Notes under the pieces: generated by a model
What the model was told of the DNA's origin: nothing
The model's database searches: none
Seen by the model: the letters and a program-made list of their open reading frames with translations, nothing else
Program-made: the position numbers and the translations under genes
Source: Bugulina stolonifera
Taxonomy: Eukaryota; Bryozoa; Gymnolaemata; Cheilostomatida; Bugulidae
Reading direction: 5' to 3'
Length of the DNA stretch: 64,000 nt
NCBI GenBank assembly: GCA_935421135.1
Contig: OW285189.1
Location: forward strand, 12,731,072 to 12,795,071
Part shown: positions 20,773-32,840 of the stretch, one piece after another
How positions within the stretch are numbered: the first letter of the stretch is position 1
How the letters are laid out: each line of letters starts with the position of its first letter

Positions 20773-23700
20773 CTAGCATTCTATAGGACTCGTACTCACC
20801 CCGTCTTCTGCAACCTTCCGCTTACCATAGAAGTAGGTGAGTCCGGTCTTTAGCTGGGTGTAGCTATACGTTTGGTTTCCTCTTCTGATAAAACCCCGAT
20901 TGTCCCCTCTCACCGACTCCCCTGTCCTGAGCACGGAGAGGAACTTCTCTTTGGTTAGGGCGTTTCCTCTTTTGTTTAGTCCTTTGCTGCTATACTTGCT
21001 ATCACCATCAGCGGACCAGCAAAAGTATGTTTTTGAGTTGAGCGCGATGACCCCCTCTCCCCGAAACTCCTCCTTAAACAGGCCGGGGGTTCGTGTTTCG
21101 TATCGTTGCACCTTCTCACAACATTCCCTCATCTCCCACTCTTGACCAAGCACCTTGGTCGTGATAAAGTCTTCCTTGTGCCTATCGCAGAAGGGTCTGG
21201 GAAACCATCTACCATATTCTCTGTAGAACTCTTCTTTTTTATCTTTTCGGATGACCTCATCTATACTACGAGCACTCAGAGCCATGTAAGCGCTATCCGT
21301 GTCCATTTCTACGTACTCAAAGTCCTCTCTGCTGACGAATCTGTGAAAATAAAACGGACGGGTTGTAGGGGGGGGGGGGTTGGGGTTGACACCAAAGAAT
21401 AAATAGAGAAGGATTTGATAAAATCTTTGTATAGTCTAGTTCTACTTACCTATCCATAAAGTCGTAGTAGAATTCTAGCATTCTCAACTTGGCTCTCTGG
21501 AGGATAACGAATCCTACGACAGATGGAACATCCATTCGAATCTAAAAGAAAGAAAGAGAGAGAGAGAGTTTACCCTACCACTCAGAAAAAGTTTCGTCAA
21601 ATCAAGAATCAAAATAAAAAAAAAAAAAGATTGTCAACACTTGCCTTTTTCTTGTGAAGCTCTATCTCAAAGTAGTTTTCATCAACTTCGTTTAGACTAG
21701 AAAAGTGCCTACTCCTCACTTTGACAGCCGCCTCCTCTACTGTCTCCACATACTTGACAGTCTTATGTTTCTCTTTATTTGTTATGGTCTTTCCGTAGGC
21801 TGAATTCCCAACGAGCTTGCTGGTGCTGGCCAAGAGGGCCAGGTCGGGGTTCACATCCCCACCTCTTCTTGCGTCTGAGACCGAAGAACCAAAGTCTTTG
21901 TAGATGGCTCGTGGGATAAAGTGAACAAACTGATAGATCCTGGTAATTATCAAACCTTGATCTAGATACCATCTAGCCAGATCGGAGAGTAGTGTGATTC
22001 GCTCGCCAAAAAGACTCCCCACGAGCATTCGCTGAGGTCTCTTCAAGAATCCGTTCTGTTCGGCAAAAGCGCGCATGTGTTCGCTAAGGTGTTCTCTTCC
22101 CACGTTTATATTCTTGAAAATAGGTGCCATCTCAGAGAACTTCGCTTTTAGCTCTTCGGGTACGGAAATGTCACACTCCACTAAACCATAGTACTCTCCA
22201 CTACGAATGTTATTGATTATCTTATCGAGGTTGACGTAACCCCTCTCCGGATAGAGAGAAGAAAAGAAGATGGCGAGAAATGTCCTAACTTCTACATCCG
22301 AACGAACTCGCGCTTCCCACTCACACTGCCGAGTGGTGATGAGCTTATAGCCTAGAGCCTTGATGTAATCTTCTTTCCTTGCAGTGTCCACCCGGAGCTC
22401 TTCATTCGTCATGTTTCTGACACCTTTTCCGTTCCCTCCTAGCTCGCACTCGTGCCCATGCCAGTAGCAACCGTGGAATTGGTACACCGTCCGACTCTGT
22501 TCGCTATAACCATCCACTGGTAGGTTGTGACAGCCTATCCTCATTTCTCCTCCATTCTGTTGGTGAAGGATGACCTCTCCTCTCTTCCACGATTGGAACT
22601 CTAACCAACCATGCGCCACTTTGCTGAACTTTTTAATAGGTTCTAGAGCAAAGCCTCGGCTCTCTAGCCTCCGCCTGGGATAACCCGTAGGCATATTCCC
22701 CATCATACAGTATAGGTAGAGGGCGTTGGCATCAACTCCCAGAATGGACCTACAGGGTTTTGCGGATGTGCCATACATCTTCTCTCGAATAGAGGTCACT
22801 CCAACTTCATGATGTCTGTGAAAGATAATGCTTGGCCCTCCCACGAGGTTATCGCGAAGAGTATGGTACAGACTTTTGCTCTCCTCATCGAACAGACATA
22901 TGGGTTGCGAGTTGCAAAGTTCGTCTCGGAGAGACATTAACCTATGCAGCGGAAGAGCGGCTTGTGGAGGAGAGTAGCCATAAGGTCGGGCCTCCACCTC
23001 CATAAACAACCATCTGATAGCCAAGCCTGGAAGCGAGATTGCGGATTTCAACATGTCAATACCCTTTTGTCGATAGATAGAGCTCTGACGTGCAATGGCC
23101 TCGATGAATGGGGCCACATCGAGGTTGTTGTACCAGATGAGAAAATCCCTGAACGTTTCCATGTTCTCTCTTTCCCACACGACCTGACAGTGGTGATAAT
23201 CTTGCTCGCTCAATTCTTGCTGAGTCAGCGAGTTGAAAAAACTCTCTCGGGGAGGGAGTCCATAATAATCCAACCTTCTCAGGGAATCTACCCAGTCGTA
23301 AGGAAAGAATCCCTTACTCTCTGACACGCCAAATGCCTTCAAGTATTTGGAGTAGTTGAATCCCGGTGCGATAAAGTTGCATATGTCAAGGAACCTAAAA
23401 CGTCTACTCTCCACGCAGGACATACTGTTAACACGCTTAACGATGAAGACAAAATCTTCTCCCTCCTCCTCTTGTAGAGAGCGAAGCAAAGGTCCCTTTA
23501 GTATATTTAGGTCATACTTTTGTGAGTTGAAACCAACCACCGGAACGCTGGAGATGTGCTGTTCTAACTCTCTTTCTAATCCGGAGAGACCGGACTTCAC
23601 CCTGTAAGTCGAGACGTTAGAGAACTTTTCGTCAGCAAAGGCTTCTTCTCTATCCGCCCGATCCGCAAGGAAAGTAGAGAGTCGCTTGCGTACATCCCGG

Positions 23701-25444
23701 AATCTTTCTCCGAACAAATCTCCTGCCACGTCAGCAATCTTTGCTATGTAGTGGACGAATTGACGAATGCACTTCGTTCCATCCTTGCTGTCGACACTCC
23801 TCACAAAGCACTTGGCCTGCTCAAACCCCGGGACGTTAGAACATACAGATATGCTCAGTAACTCGTGTCTTGCACTAAAAGTCATTGTGGAGGTGTTAGT
23901 TTGTAGGTTGTCTTTTGGCATGAAGCATTCAATATCATAGGTGATATAGTAGGGGTAGTATAAGAGGTCGGGGTTCACCACCTCTATTCCCGCCACTCGC
24001 TTGAGTTTTGTGAATATGGTTGGCGGGGGTCCAAACGTTCCACCAGGGAAAACAAACACCGATGCTTCCTCTGGCGAGCACTTATGTCGCCGTAGGCTGG
24101 ACAAACGTGTGAAAGCGCCATCGCACAACTTGCAGGTGAAACATCTGGCAAACAAATCAACATTCTTTATCCAGCTGAAGTGGTTTTCGTACATGTTGAC
24201 AAAGAGTTTACGGGCTTTGTTTCGTGCCCCAGATGACCAAACTATCGGAGCTACCCCCTCATCAGTTAGGCAGAAGACTATTATAGATATGTCAAAATGA
24301 TCTTCCAAGGCCAGCAGATCACTCGCGCCCACCCCGGGAAAGTCTGACAAAGTTGATGAGGGTGGGGAAGAAGATCTAGATTGTCTCATGTATTGTTTAA
24401 ACAAGCGATGTGTTGTGGTCTGAGAGGGGCGATGACAGCAACATCCCTTCTTTGGGTCGCAGTTACAGTCATACATCATGGCCAAACATCTAAAGAAACA
24501 CAATTTGTCTGGGTAGGGACGGGCACCTCCTCTGGACCAAAAGTCTACATCTAGTGCTATCACATGTCGGTTGTTAAGTATGTAGTCTGGGAGTTTGCTC
24601 ACTACACCACCCACCTTGCCAATCTCTAGGAGTTTATAGATGTAGAATGTCAAATTTGCAATGTGACGTAAAACCCAAGCGGTGTTCGGTCTCCTTTGTG
24701 CTGACCTCTCTCTCAAGTCGAGCTCCTGCACAGATTCGCAAAACTCTCTCATCTCATTCTCTGCTCTGATCAGTCTTGGCTTGGGGAAGAACGCGGCATT
24801 GTTGCTTGATGAGTGAAAGTAGCGCAACTCTCCACTGGTCTTATGCTCGAGGATGACTCCAGCGCTACAGTTAATCTTCACAGTACAAGGTACTCTCTTC
24901 CACATCGCTCTCAATTTAGTCCACACCTCTTCATCTCCTTCATCTTCACATTCCCCTCTCCACACTCGAACGTTGAGAATGTCTTCTACAGGACGAGAGT
25001 GTATTGTGGACCTGATCGAGCTCCAATAGCGGGCTAGTAGCACCCCCATCTCATCCCCCTCTTCAGCTGTTGGAGGTTTGGACCAGAAAACATCATCAAA
25101 CTTCTCTGCATCCCCCTCATCTTTTTCCGCCTTGGCCTCGCTATGAAATCGTCTCATGTGATGACCTAGCTTTCTCCTCCCATCAAAACATCCGCCACAA
25201 ACCGGGCACTTGTGTGGGTGAGCCTGTGCATGCATTCTCTTCGTGTGCCTGTCTAGAGAAAACGCTGTTTTGAGAACCAGACCGCATAGTTGACAAGTGT
25301 GCTCGGCCTGACGAGAGCTCTCCCCCCCTATAAAAATACAAAATAGTAGGGTGTAAGTTATTCTTTTACCTCATACTACTATTAGCAATCCACAATTGTT
25401 ACCAACTACCTCATTTAGCACTAACCTTTTTTACTTGTTGACAT
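20773..25444 (-). CDS. polB: Family-B DNA polymerase with N-terminal zinc fingers, copy 2
   Basis: Four exons on the minus strand: 25444-25426, 25327-21645, 21541-21450 and 21340-20773, giving about 1453 residues. N-terminal C2H2 fingers (CQLCGLVL..., CPVCGGCFDG...) come first. They are followed by an N-L/K-L-C-F-F-R-C-L-A region with a third finger-like CKLCDGAF, then 3'-5' exonuclease motifs YDIECF, FNSQKYD and YNNLDV. Polymerase motif A is VDANALYLY, an inserted FHGCYWHG segment resembles a Vsr-like endonuclease fold, motif B is NSAYGKT and motif C is MDTDS. It would replicate the element. The intron after the large exon begins GC (AAG|GCAAGT) instead of GT. The frame ends ...DGVSTSPIEC. 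An alternative spliced C-terminus is possible. No stop or frameshift is seen. Confidence 0.88.
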
Positions 25445-25790
25445 CTCTGATCAGGTGCTGACTAGTAGGTAAGTGTCTCTGTTTAGTCTCCCTATAAAAA
25501 ATATATAGTAGTAGGGTGTAAGTTAATTTTTTTTGTTTTTGGCTCAATAGCGTTATATACAATAGACACTTCACAATTGCTGCCGATTACCCTATTTAGC
25601 ACTAACCTTATGTTGTACTTGTTGACATCTCTGATCAGGTGCTGACTAGTAGGTAGCTGTCTCTGTTTACTCTCACTCTGTTGACTAGAGGCTGATTGTT
25701 CATACTGCTAGAGTGAGAAACTCATACCTTAAATAGTAGTATTCAGTGGGCGGAGTCTAACCATTTCCCCACCCTTGGCAATACCACCCC
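25420..25790 (-). promoter_or_regulatory. Polymerase leader with duplicated first exon, copy 2
   Basis: On the minus strand an upstream copy of the first-exon sequence starts ATGTCAACAAGTACAACATAA, a 6-codon open frame ending in TAA. The true first exon, ~177 bp downstream, starts ATGTCAACAAGTAAAAAAG and is spliced in frame to 25327. A TATTTAAG motif lies further upstream beside the array. Confidence 0.6.
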
Positions 25791-26570
25791 GATGTGAATC
25801 CGAAGCCTCCCGATGTGATTCCGAAGCTTCCCGATGCATCCCGATGTGATTCCGAAGCTTCCCGATGCATCCCGATGTGAATCCGAAGCTTCCCGATGCA
25901 TCCCGATGTGATTCCGAAGCCTCCCGATGCATCCCGATGTGATTCCGAAGCTTCCCGATGCATCCCGATGTGAATCCGAAGCTTCCCGATGCATCCCGAT
26001 GTGATTCCGAAGCTTCCCGATGCATCCCGATGTGAATCCGAAGCTTCCCGATGCATCCCGATGCATCCCGATGTGATTCCGAAGCCTCCCGATGCATCCC
26101 GATGCACCCCGATGTGAATTGACACATCGGGACACATCGGGATGCATCGGGAAGCTTCGGAATCACATCGGGATGCATCGGGAAGCTTCGGAATCACATC
26201 GGGATGCATCGGGAAGCTTCGGATTCACATCGGGATGCATCGGGAAGCTTCGGAATCACATCGGGATGCATCGGGAAGCTTCGGAATCACATCGGGATGC
26301 ATCGGGAAGCTTCGGAATCACATCGGGATGCATCGGGAAGCTTCGGATTCACATCGGGATGCATCGGGAAGCTTCGGAATCACATCGGGATGCATCGGGA
26401 AGCTTCGGATTCACATCGGGATGCATCGGGAAGCTTCGGAATCACATCGGGATGCATCGGGATGCATCGGGAAGCTTCGGATTCACATCGGGATGCATCG
26501 GGAGGCTTCGGATTCACATCGGGATGCATCGGGAGGCTTCGGATTCACATCGGGGTGCATCGGGACACAT
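25791..26570. repeat. Palindromic 31-bp minisatellite, copy 2
   Basis: About 10 units lie on the polymerase side and about 14 inverted units on the OB-fold side, meeting near 26115. The units are the same as in copy 1 (GAAGCTTC, GATGCATC and AATCACATC/ATTCACATC variants). The unit number differs from the other two copies. Confidence 0.92.
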
Positions 26571-26615
26571 TGGGATTGGATAATAAAAAGGGAGGAGTCA
26601 AGAAATGAGCAGATG

Positions 26616-26644
26616 TATAAAGGGAGAGTGGGATCACAGTCTCA
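26616..26644 (+). promoter_or_regulatory. TATA promoter of the OB-fold gene, copy 2
   Basis: TATAAA at 26616-26621 with the A of an initiator-like TCAGCA 28 bases on (26644), as in copies 1 and 3. Confidence 0.6.
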
Positions 26645-26704
26645 GCATTCAAAGTTCAGCACATCACTACTGTACAGGAACACTACTACAATAGTACATT
26701 ATCA

Positions 26705-28019
26705 ATGGATACTGACAACATAGTCCAGAACCAAGAAGAGTTATTTGCGGGCTTAACGGACTCACAAATGGATGGAATTATTGAAGAAGAAGAGTGCAGT
26801 CAGAAGAGGAAAGAAGAGGTGGATGCGTTAAAAGAGGCACGGAAGAAGGGGAAAATAATAGGAGTGGGGAGTCTTGCCCGAAAGGATCTTTCTAACATGG
26901 CGGACTCTCCGTCCTCCCCGGAGCGGGCCTCGGATAGGGGCGAGACCACAACAACCAAGAAGAGGAAGAACCCAAAAGGAGATGAAATCTGTGCTAAGAA
27001 AAAAAAGAAACCCCAGGCGATTGTAATATCAGATGATGATGATGATGGCCACGGAGCCGATACGGCTACGGAAGAAATGGATGGTGGTGAGACGACGAAG
27101 GGAAAAAAAGCTACCAAGTCCCCTTGCAAGGGGAAGAAAAAGAGCGGGGGACTAAGCCTGGAGAAAGCTCGTGCAGTGGCGGCAACCCTAATGTAAGTAG
27201 CCCTATTCGTATATCTATAAATTACCGTACTATCTTTCTCCCGTTTAACCACTTTGTCGGATCTATATACACCACTTTCATTATTGTAGGAGCATGGGAG
27301 CGGAGAAGAGGAGCTCTCTGCAGACGACGGTGAAGCTGTCGGAGCTAGAGCCAGGAACTGTGCTAGAAGTGAGTGGAGGTTCGGTGGTTGAAACGGCATT
27401 CGGAAAAGCATTCTTAGCCAGGGCAAGCTATGTGGATGACAAGGGGATGAGACATTGCATCAGCTTTCACACCAACATTCGTCACGCCATGCCCAAGCTA
27501 GCGGATGTCAAAGAAGAGGAGCTAAAGGACCTTACCCTTCCACCTAGGATCATGGTGTACTTGGGACAGCAGGAGACCGCTAAAGGACAAAACACATTCA
27601 ACCGTATCGAGAGCGTGTGCTCCCTGCCAGGAGCAGCCATGAAAAAGCTGGCCGGTGACTTGAGAAAGAAGACCTTGGTCCAGTTGGAAGAATTTTTTCG
27701 AGTGCAAACGCTATCTTCCTTCCCCGTTGGTTCTGTGCTGGTGGTGACCGCGCTCCGACCCACATACGTCCCAAGATGCGGTGATGGTGATAATGCGAGC
27801 AACTCCATTGCCACCTACGAGTGCCGGATTGGAAACGAAGAAAAAAAGGGAGAAGTCTTCCTTCCGGGACGTCTGGCAGTTTCGATGAAAGAGCTCCTCC
27901 CCTCCGTGATGGTGTACAAGGGACAGAAGACTTCCAAGAGCGGGAGAACATTCTACGATTGTGCCATTCTAGACTCCATCCTCGGCGAGCGTCTCCTCCC
28001 CGCCACTGCACAGTTTTGA
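26705..28019 (+). CDS. Element-encoded OB-fold-like DNA-binding protein, copy 2
   Basis: Exons 26705-27192 and 27290-28019 code for 405 residues, two fewer than copies 1 and 3 because of one Asp and one Thr lost from the repetitive tail. The two-repeat C-terminal part is nearly unchanged (for example E for D and T for A substitutions). Strong conservation of the folded part and drift of the tail suggest constraint on the domain. The inferred role is single-strand DNA binding with the element polymerase. Confidence 0.72.
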
Positions 28020-28029
28020 GGCAAAAACT

Positions 28030-28460
28030 TTTGTCATTCACACTCATTCGTGTCTACTTATCAATTGATTTTATATTATTACTCTCAAACTCGTGTATCG
28101 TTAGCCTTACTCATATTTTTCATAGTCGTATATCGGTTTTTATCGATTGATTTTATATTATTACTCTCAAACGTATTGAAAATTAAAACAAACTCGTGTA
28201 TCATTACCCTTACTCATATTTTTCATAGTCGTATATCAAGTTTTTTATCGCTTGATTTTATATTATTACTCTCAAACGAATTGAAAATTAAAACAAACTC
28301 GCGTATCATTACCCTTACTCATATTTTTCGTAGTCACATATCAAGTTTTTTATCGATTGATTTTATATTATTACTCTCAAACGCATTGAAAATTAAAACA
28401 AACTCGTGTATCATTACCCTGACTCATATTTTCATAGTCGTATATCATCTATTCTAGAAT
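28030..28460. repeat. AT-rich ~105-bp tandem repeats, copy 2
   Basis: About four units homologous to those of copy 1, with slightly different sequences (TCGATTGATTTTATATTATT variants). They lie between the OB-fold gene stop and the TIR. Confidence 0.85.
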
Positions 28461-28471
28461 ACATCACACAC

Positions 28472-29015
28472 CATTACTCTAACCCGTATTTTCCTTCGCT
28501 TCACCCTACTCCAGCCGACGGTCCGCCCGCGAGGGTCGCGACGGGTCGTTGGGGCGGGAGGGCGGGGGAGGGGCGGGGGATGGGCGGGGGGAGGGCGGCG
28601 TGGGACCACGGCTGGACTCGCGAACGAGAACCGCCGCGAGGCGGAGGGCGAGGCGGAGGGGTTTGGGGTGGGGAGGGGTGGGGAGGGGCGGGGACGGGTG
28701 GAGGGAGGACGGGTGGGGTTCGCGGGGCGGGGGGGCGCGCGCGTACGCGCGCGCCCCCTCGCCCGAGCCGTGGGACGGGGCGAGGGGTTTGCTCTTTAGA
28801 CTGGGTTCCGCGGAACAGCCGATGAGGTTTTTGAAACCCCACCCGCGATGGGGGGGAGTAGGTTCTAGGGCTTTGCACATAGAGTGAGGTTTAGGGGAGA
28901 GGAGGGGCGAGAGGACGGGTGGGGTGGTCGTCCGCCCGGGGAGTTTTTGGATCTAGGGCTAATACGACGCGGAAAGGGCCGGGTGTCTGTGTAGATCTGC
29001 ACTGACTATACTACT
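28472..29015. repeat. Right TIR of copy 2
   Basis: Inverted match to 19320-19862. It includes the 20-bp alternating palindrome at 28735-28754 and the tip ...GACTATACTACT. Confidence 0.9.
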
Positions 29016-30202
29016 TGTACTGTTTCCATCACACCAGAAATTACTCTGCAAAGCAAGCATTCAGGAACTGACAAGTGCAGTCTTGAAGAATAAAAACCAT
29101 CTACATATTTACATGTACAATTATGTAATTACTAATTAATAAAATACTCAAAAAGCAAGTTTGAAGGCTATGATGCGCTTCGGGAAAGTTATCATTGCTA
29201 AAATATATAAGACTGTCTACCAATTAGATTCTGTAACACTTTGTTGGCACTAGGGCTCTCTACGGCCACAACTGTCAGAATACATTGCAGGGGCAAATAC
29301 ATGCTTGCTTATGAACATTATACAGCCTATAGATTTATTGCATCCATGGAATCATCTCTGGGCCCAGGAATGTTGTGAAAAAGCACAAATAAAGCAGCAA
29401 CCAAGAAGAGATGTACCACTTAGTTCTGTACATATTGCGTGTATATTGTGTGTATATAAGGGGAGATTATGCTGAATGTTGTGTGTATAATTATTGTGTG
29501 TATATAAGAGAAGATTATGCTGAATTACACGGAAGATAGAGATGGAAAGTGGTATCCTAAGTTTCTCAAACCCTGAAAATGAGTAAATGCAGATAACTTA
29601 GCAAATGACATCTACATTAAGTCATGTTACTTTTCCTTGCTGTCTTGTAATGTTGGCATGTGTACATTATATGAATTAGTTTATGAAATTGTACAAGTAG
29701 GCTATCATTTTCAAAAATAATGCTGGCTGCACAACGTGACTTGTGTATTATTCAAGTTTGTAAGTAAGATCAAAATATGTTAGTCATAAATAATGGCACA
29801 TTGGCACCCAAGTCATTAGTTTTATTATCACAGCTGGTAAAAACATTTTCTGTGGTCACAATACTCCTGGCAAAATCCACTCATTGTAAAGTAATTAGTG
29901 TTGTCTTTCTCTTGGCAAATGGAAATCAAAGAAAACTGCCACTAGTGGGTGAGGTGCAGAAATAAACATATTAAAAGTTGTATGGGATAAAAGCCCAGTT
30001 TCTAAGCTATCTTTTGATATATTATTCATCAATATAGCATTATTCCATATCAAATAAGCTGGAAATAAAATTGTCAAGTCAGATTTTCCAATGATAATCA
30101 ATGAGACCATATGCCTTTGTTTGGAACTATGCATATCTGTTTCCGGCTCAGTTGTCACAACTCTCTACTCAATGGCTCTGGTGATGGCTGTGTGGTTGTG
30201 AG

Positions 30203-32090
30203 CAGAGCCATTGAGTAGAGAGTTATGCTTTCCTATAGGCCATATATTAGACACCGCATAGTTCTAAGCAAACAGGCCACGCCCACATTTGGTCAAGCTT
30301 ATTCATATATATTACAATGTAATGGCCATGTGCTGATTTTGTAAGCTTGTGCTAATTCACATTTTTAAGGGCTTTTATGACAACTGAGCCACAAATGCCC
30401 TTTCTCATGATACAGAGCACCTCTTAGGCTACAACATGATTATTTTACTTTCTCAAAAAAGTAAATACAACTCCACTTACAACTTGTTTAACTTCTGAAA
30501 TTGACATTGCTTGTTGGTTTCACAAGTGGTGTGTGAAAGCAGGTTTGAGCACATCATTAACTGAATGACCTAGGACACCTTTTGTTATTAAAGAACCAGA
30601 TTATTCAATGTCTTTGTGAATGAGAGTGTGAATCCGATGATTTTCTGACCCGTGGCCCCTAAACACAACACTTTAACGTGGCTGCCCAATAGCAGAGCCA
30701 ATTGAGGGGCCACCAAGCTCCTAGTGCTGGATATTGTTATAGTTTGATATGGCACAGAGATAAAACTTTCTTTGGGACAAAAACCTCTAATTAATTGACT
30801 GGACTCGAACCCACGTCCTTTCAAGTAACTTGCGTTATTGCTGCAAGATGCCCTAGTTTTCTTTCACTATGCAACAAATGCAAATGTCATTGTGCAAACA
30901 ATAGTTTATGTTTTTAAAAGTGATAGAACACATGTATTAAAATTCTCTTGTTATATCATTTTGTGTACTGTTTCCATCACACCAGAAATTACTCTGCAAA
31001 GCAAGCATTCAGGAACTGACAAGTGCAGTCTTGAAGAATAAAAACCATCCACATATTTACATGTACAATTATGTAATTACTAATTAATAAAATACTCAAA
31101 AGCAAGTTTGAAGGCTATGATGCGCTGGGAAAGTTATCATTGCTAAAATATATAAGACTGTCTACCAATTAGATTCTGTAACACTTTGTTGGCACTAGGG
31201 CTCTCTACGGCCACAACTGTCAGAATACATTGCAGGGGCAAATACATGCTTGCTTATGAACATTATACAGCCTATAGATGTATTGCATCCATGGAATCAT
31301 CTCTGGGCCCAGGAATGTTGTGAAAAAGCACAAATAAAGCAGCAACCAAGAAGAGATGTACCACTTAGTTCTGTACATATTGCGTGTATATTGTGTGTAT
31401 ATAAGGGGAGATTATGCTGAATGTTGTGTGTATAATTATTGTGTGTATATAAGAGAAGATTATGCTGAATTACACGGTAGATAGAGATGGAAAGTGGTAT
31501 CCTAAGTTTCTCAAACCCTGAAAATGAGTAAATGCAGATAACTTAGCAAATGACATCTACATTAAGTCATGTTACTTTTCCTTGCTGTCTTGTAATGTTG
31601 GCATGTGTACATTATATGAATTAGTTTATGAAATTGTACAAGTAGGCTATCATTTTCAAAAATAATGTTTGTAGTAAGATCAAAATATGTTAGTCATAAA
31701 TAATGGCACATTGGCACCCAAGTCATTAGTTTTATTATCACAGCTGGTAAAAACATTTTCTGTGGTCACAATACTCCTGGCAAAATCCACTCATTGTAAA
31801 GTAATTAGTGTTGTCTTTCTCTTGGCAAATGGAAATCAAAGAAAACTGCCACTAGTGGGTGAGGTGCAGAAATAAACATATTAAAAGTTGTATGGGATAA
31901 AAGCCCAGTTTCTAAGCTATCTTTTGATATATTATTCATCAATATAGCATTATTCTCTATCAAATAAGCTGGAAATGAAATTGTCAAGTCAGATTTTCCA
32001 ATGATAATCAATGAGACCATATGCTTTTGTTTGGAACTATGCATATCTGTTTCCGGCTCAGTTGTCACAACTCTCTACTCAATGGCTCTG
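30203..32090. mobile_element. Non-autonomous hAT-type element 2 (uninterrupted)
   Basis: A 1888-bp element with the same CAGAGCCATTGAG ends as element 1, flanked by a different 8-bp duplication GTTGTGAG (30195-30202 and 32091-32098). It lies only 22 bases from the end of element 1. It is nearly identical to the joined halves of element 1 and contains the empty TGTACT target at 30964-30969. No gene is seen in it. Confidence 0.92.
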
Positions 32091-32264
32091 GTTGTGAGCA
32101 CTGTTTGAATACATTCATTACAGAATGTCTTGGTGCTTACAGTGTAGACTAGGAGTAGTACTGTCACATTTTCCAATAGGCTGATAAGATAACCGACTAA
32201 GGGAGTCTATCATTGGGGTCTAAGCACATCCAGTGGGCAACTGGGGCATAGAGGTAGGGAATGT

Positions 32265-32545
32265 GCGACTGTTCGAAAAAGACAGTTCGAAGCAGGACGT
32301 TTCGAAAGTGGACAGACAGTTCAACACTGGACAGTTCGAAACGCCTAACCCCAAACCCCAACCACCAGATTTCAACTAATTTTTATTTTTAATATCATTT
32401 TTTTTATTTAAATAATTAAATTAGTTCACTAAAATCAATTATCTGTGAGTTTTGTTCTTCTAAATGTAATCTACACAGTTTCGAACTGTCTGGTTGTGAA
32501 ATGTCCTGTTTCGAACTGTCTTTTTCGAAATGTCCCTTTACTAGA
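32265..32545. repeat. MITE with GACTGTTCGAAA-type inverted ends, copy b
   Basis: Inverted ends (TGTTCGAAAAAGACAGTTCG and its complement) and an AT-rich core shared with 5815-6085. The remaining flank, 32099-32264 and 32546-32834, holds nothing recognised. Confidence 0.65.
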
Positions 32546-32840
32546 GGGAGGCTCATGGTGAAACAATAACAATATTAATTCAAGTTTTAGCTTCTACATC
32601 TAAAATCTAAGTCAAGTTCATCAAATTATTTTCACTTGTTTAGTTTTAAAACTACAAATTACACCAAGTATGCAGTGGTTGTGATCAAAATGTTATTAGA
32701 AATACAAAATGTAATTTAGTTGATAGATACAAGTAGATGAGTAAAATGTGTGTGGGCCACTGACAGACATTATACAGTGCACATATATATAAAGTTCTAT
32801 TATACTTTATAGAATAATGATGTGCATATATACATGTATT

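Larger units (their letters stand above)
19320..29015. mobile_element. PolB/OB-fold transposon, copy 2 (complete)
   Basis: A 9696-bp element starting AGTAGTATAGTCAGTGC and ending in its reverse complement, flanked by TGTACT at 19314-19319 and 29016-29021. The uninterrupted hAT-type copy has a single TGTACT at the equivalent place (30964-30969), which proves the borders. Order: TIR, TIR-like inner motif, ATG-repeat region, polymerase on the minus strand, palindromic array, OB-fold gene on the plus strand, AT-rich repeats, TIR. Both genes have open spliced frames. No integrase, transposase, ATPase, protease or capsid gene is seen. Confidence 0.92.
18553..30180. mobile_element. Non-autonomous hAT-type element 1, split by the PolB element
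   Basis: Ends CAGAGCCATTGAGTAGAGAG...CTCTCTACTCAATGGCTCTG are inverted and flanked by an exact 8-bp duplication GTGATGGC (18545-18552 and 30181-30188). Removing the 9696-bp insertion and one 6-bp duplication leaves 1926 bp, matching the uninterrupted copy at 30203-32090. It has no coding frame of note. It contains a tRNA-like B-box on the minus strand near 19150. Confidence 0.9.

Noticed and set aside
18553..32090. Simple tandem segmental duplication of ~1.9 kb
   Set aside because: Each copy has inverted ends and its own different 8-bp duplication, which points to two transposition events.
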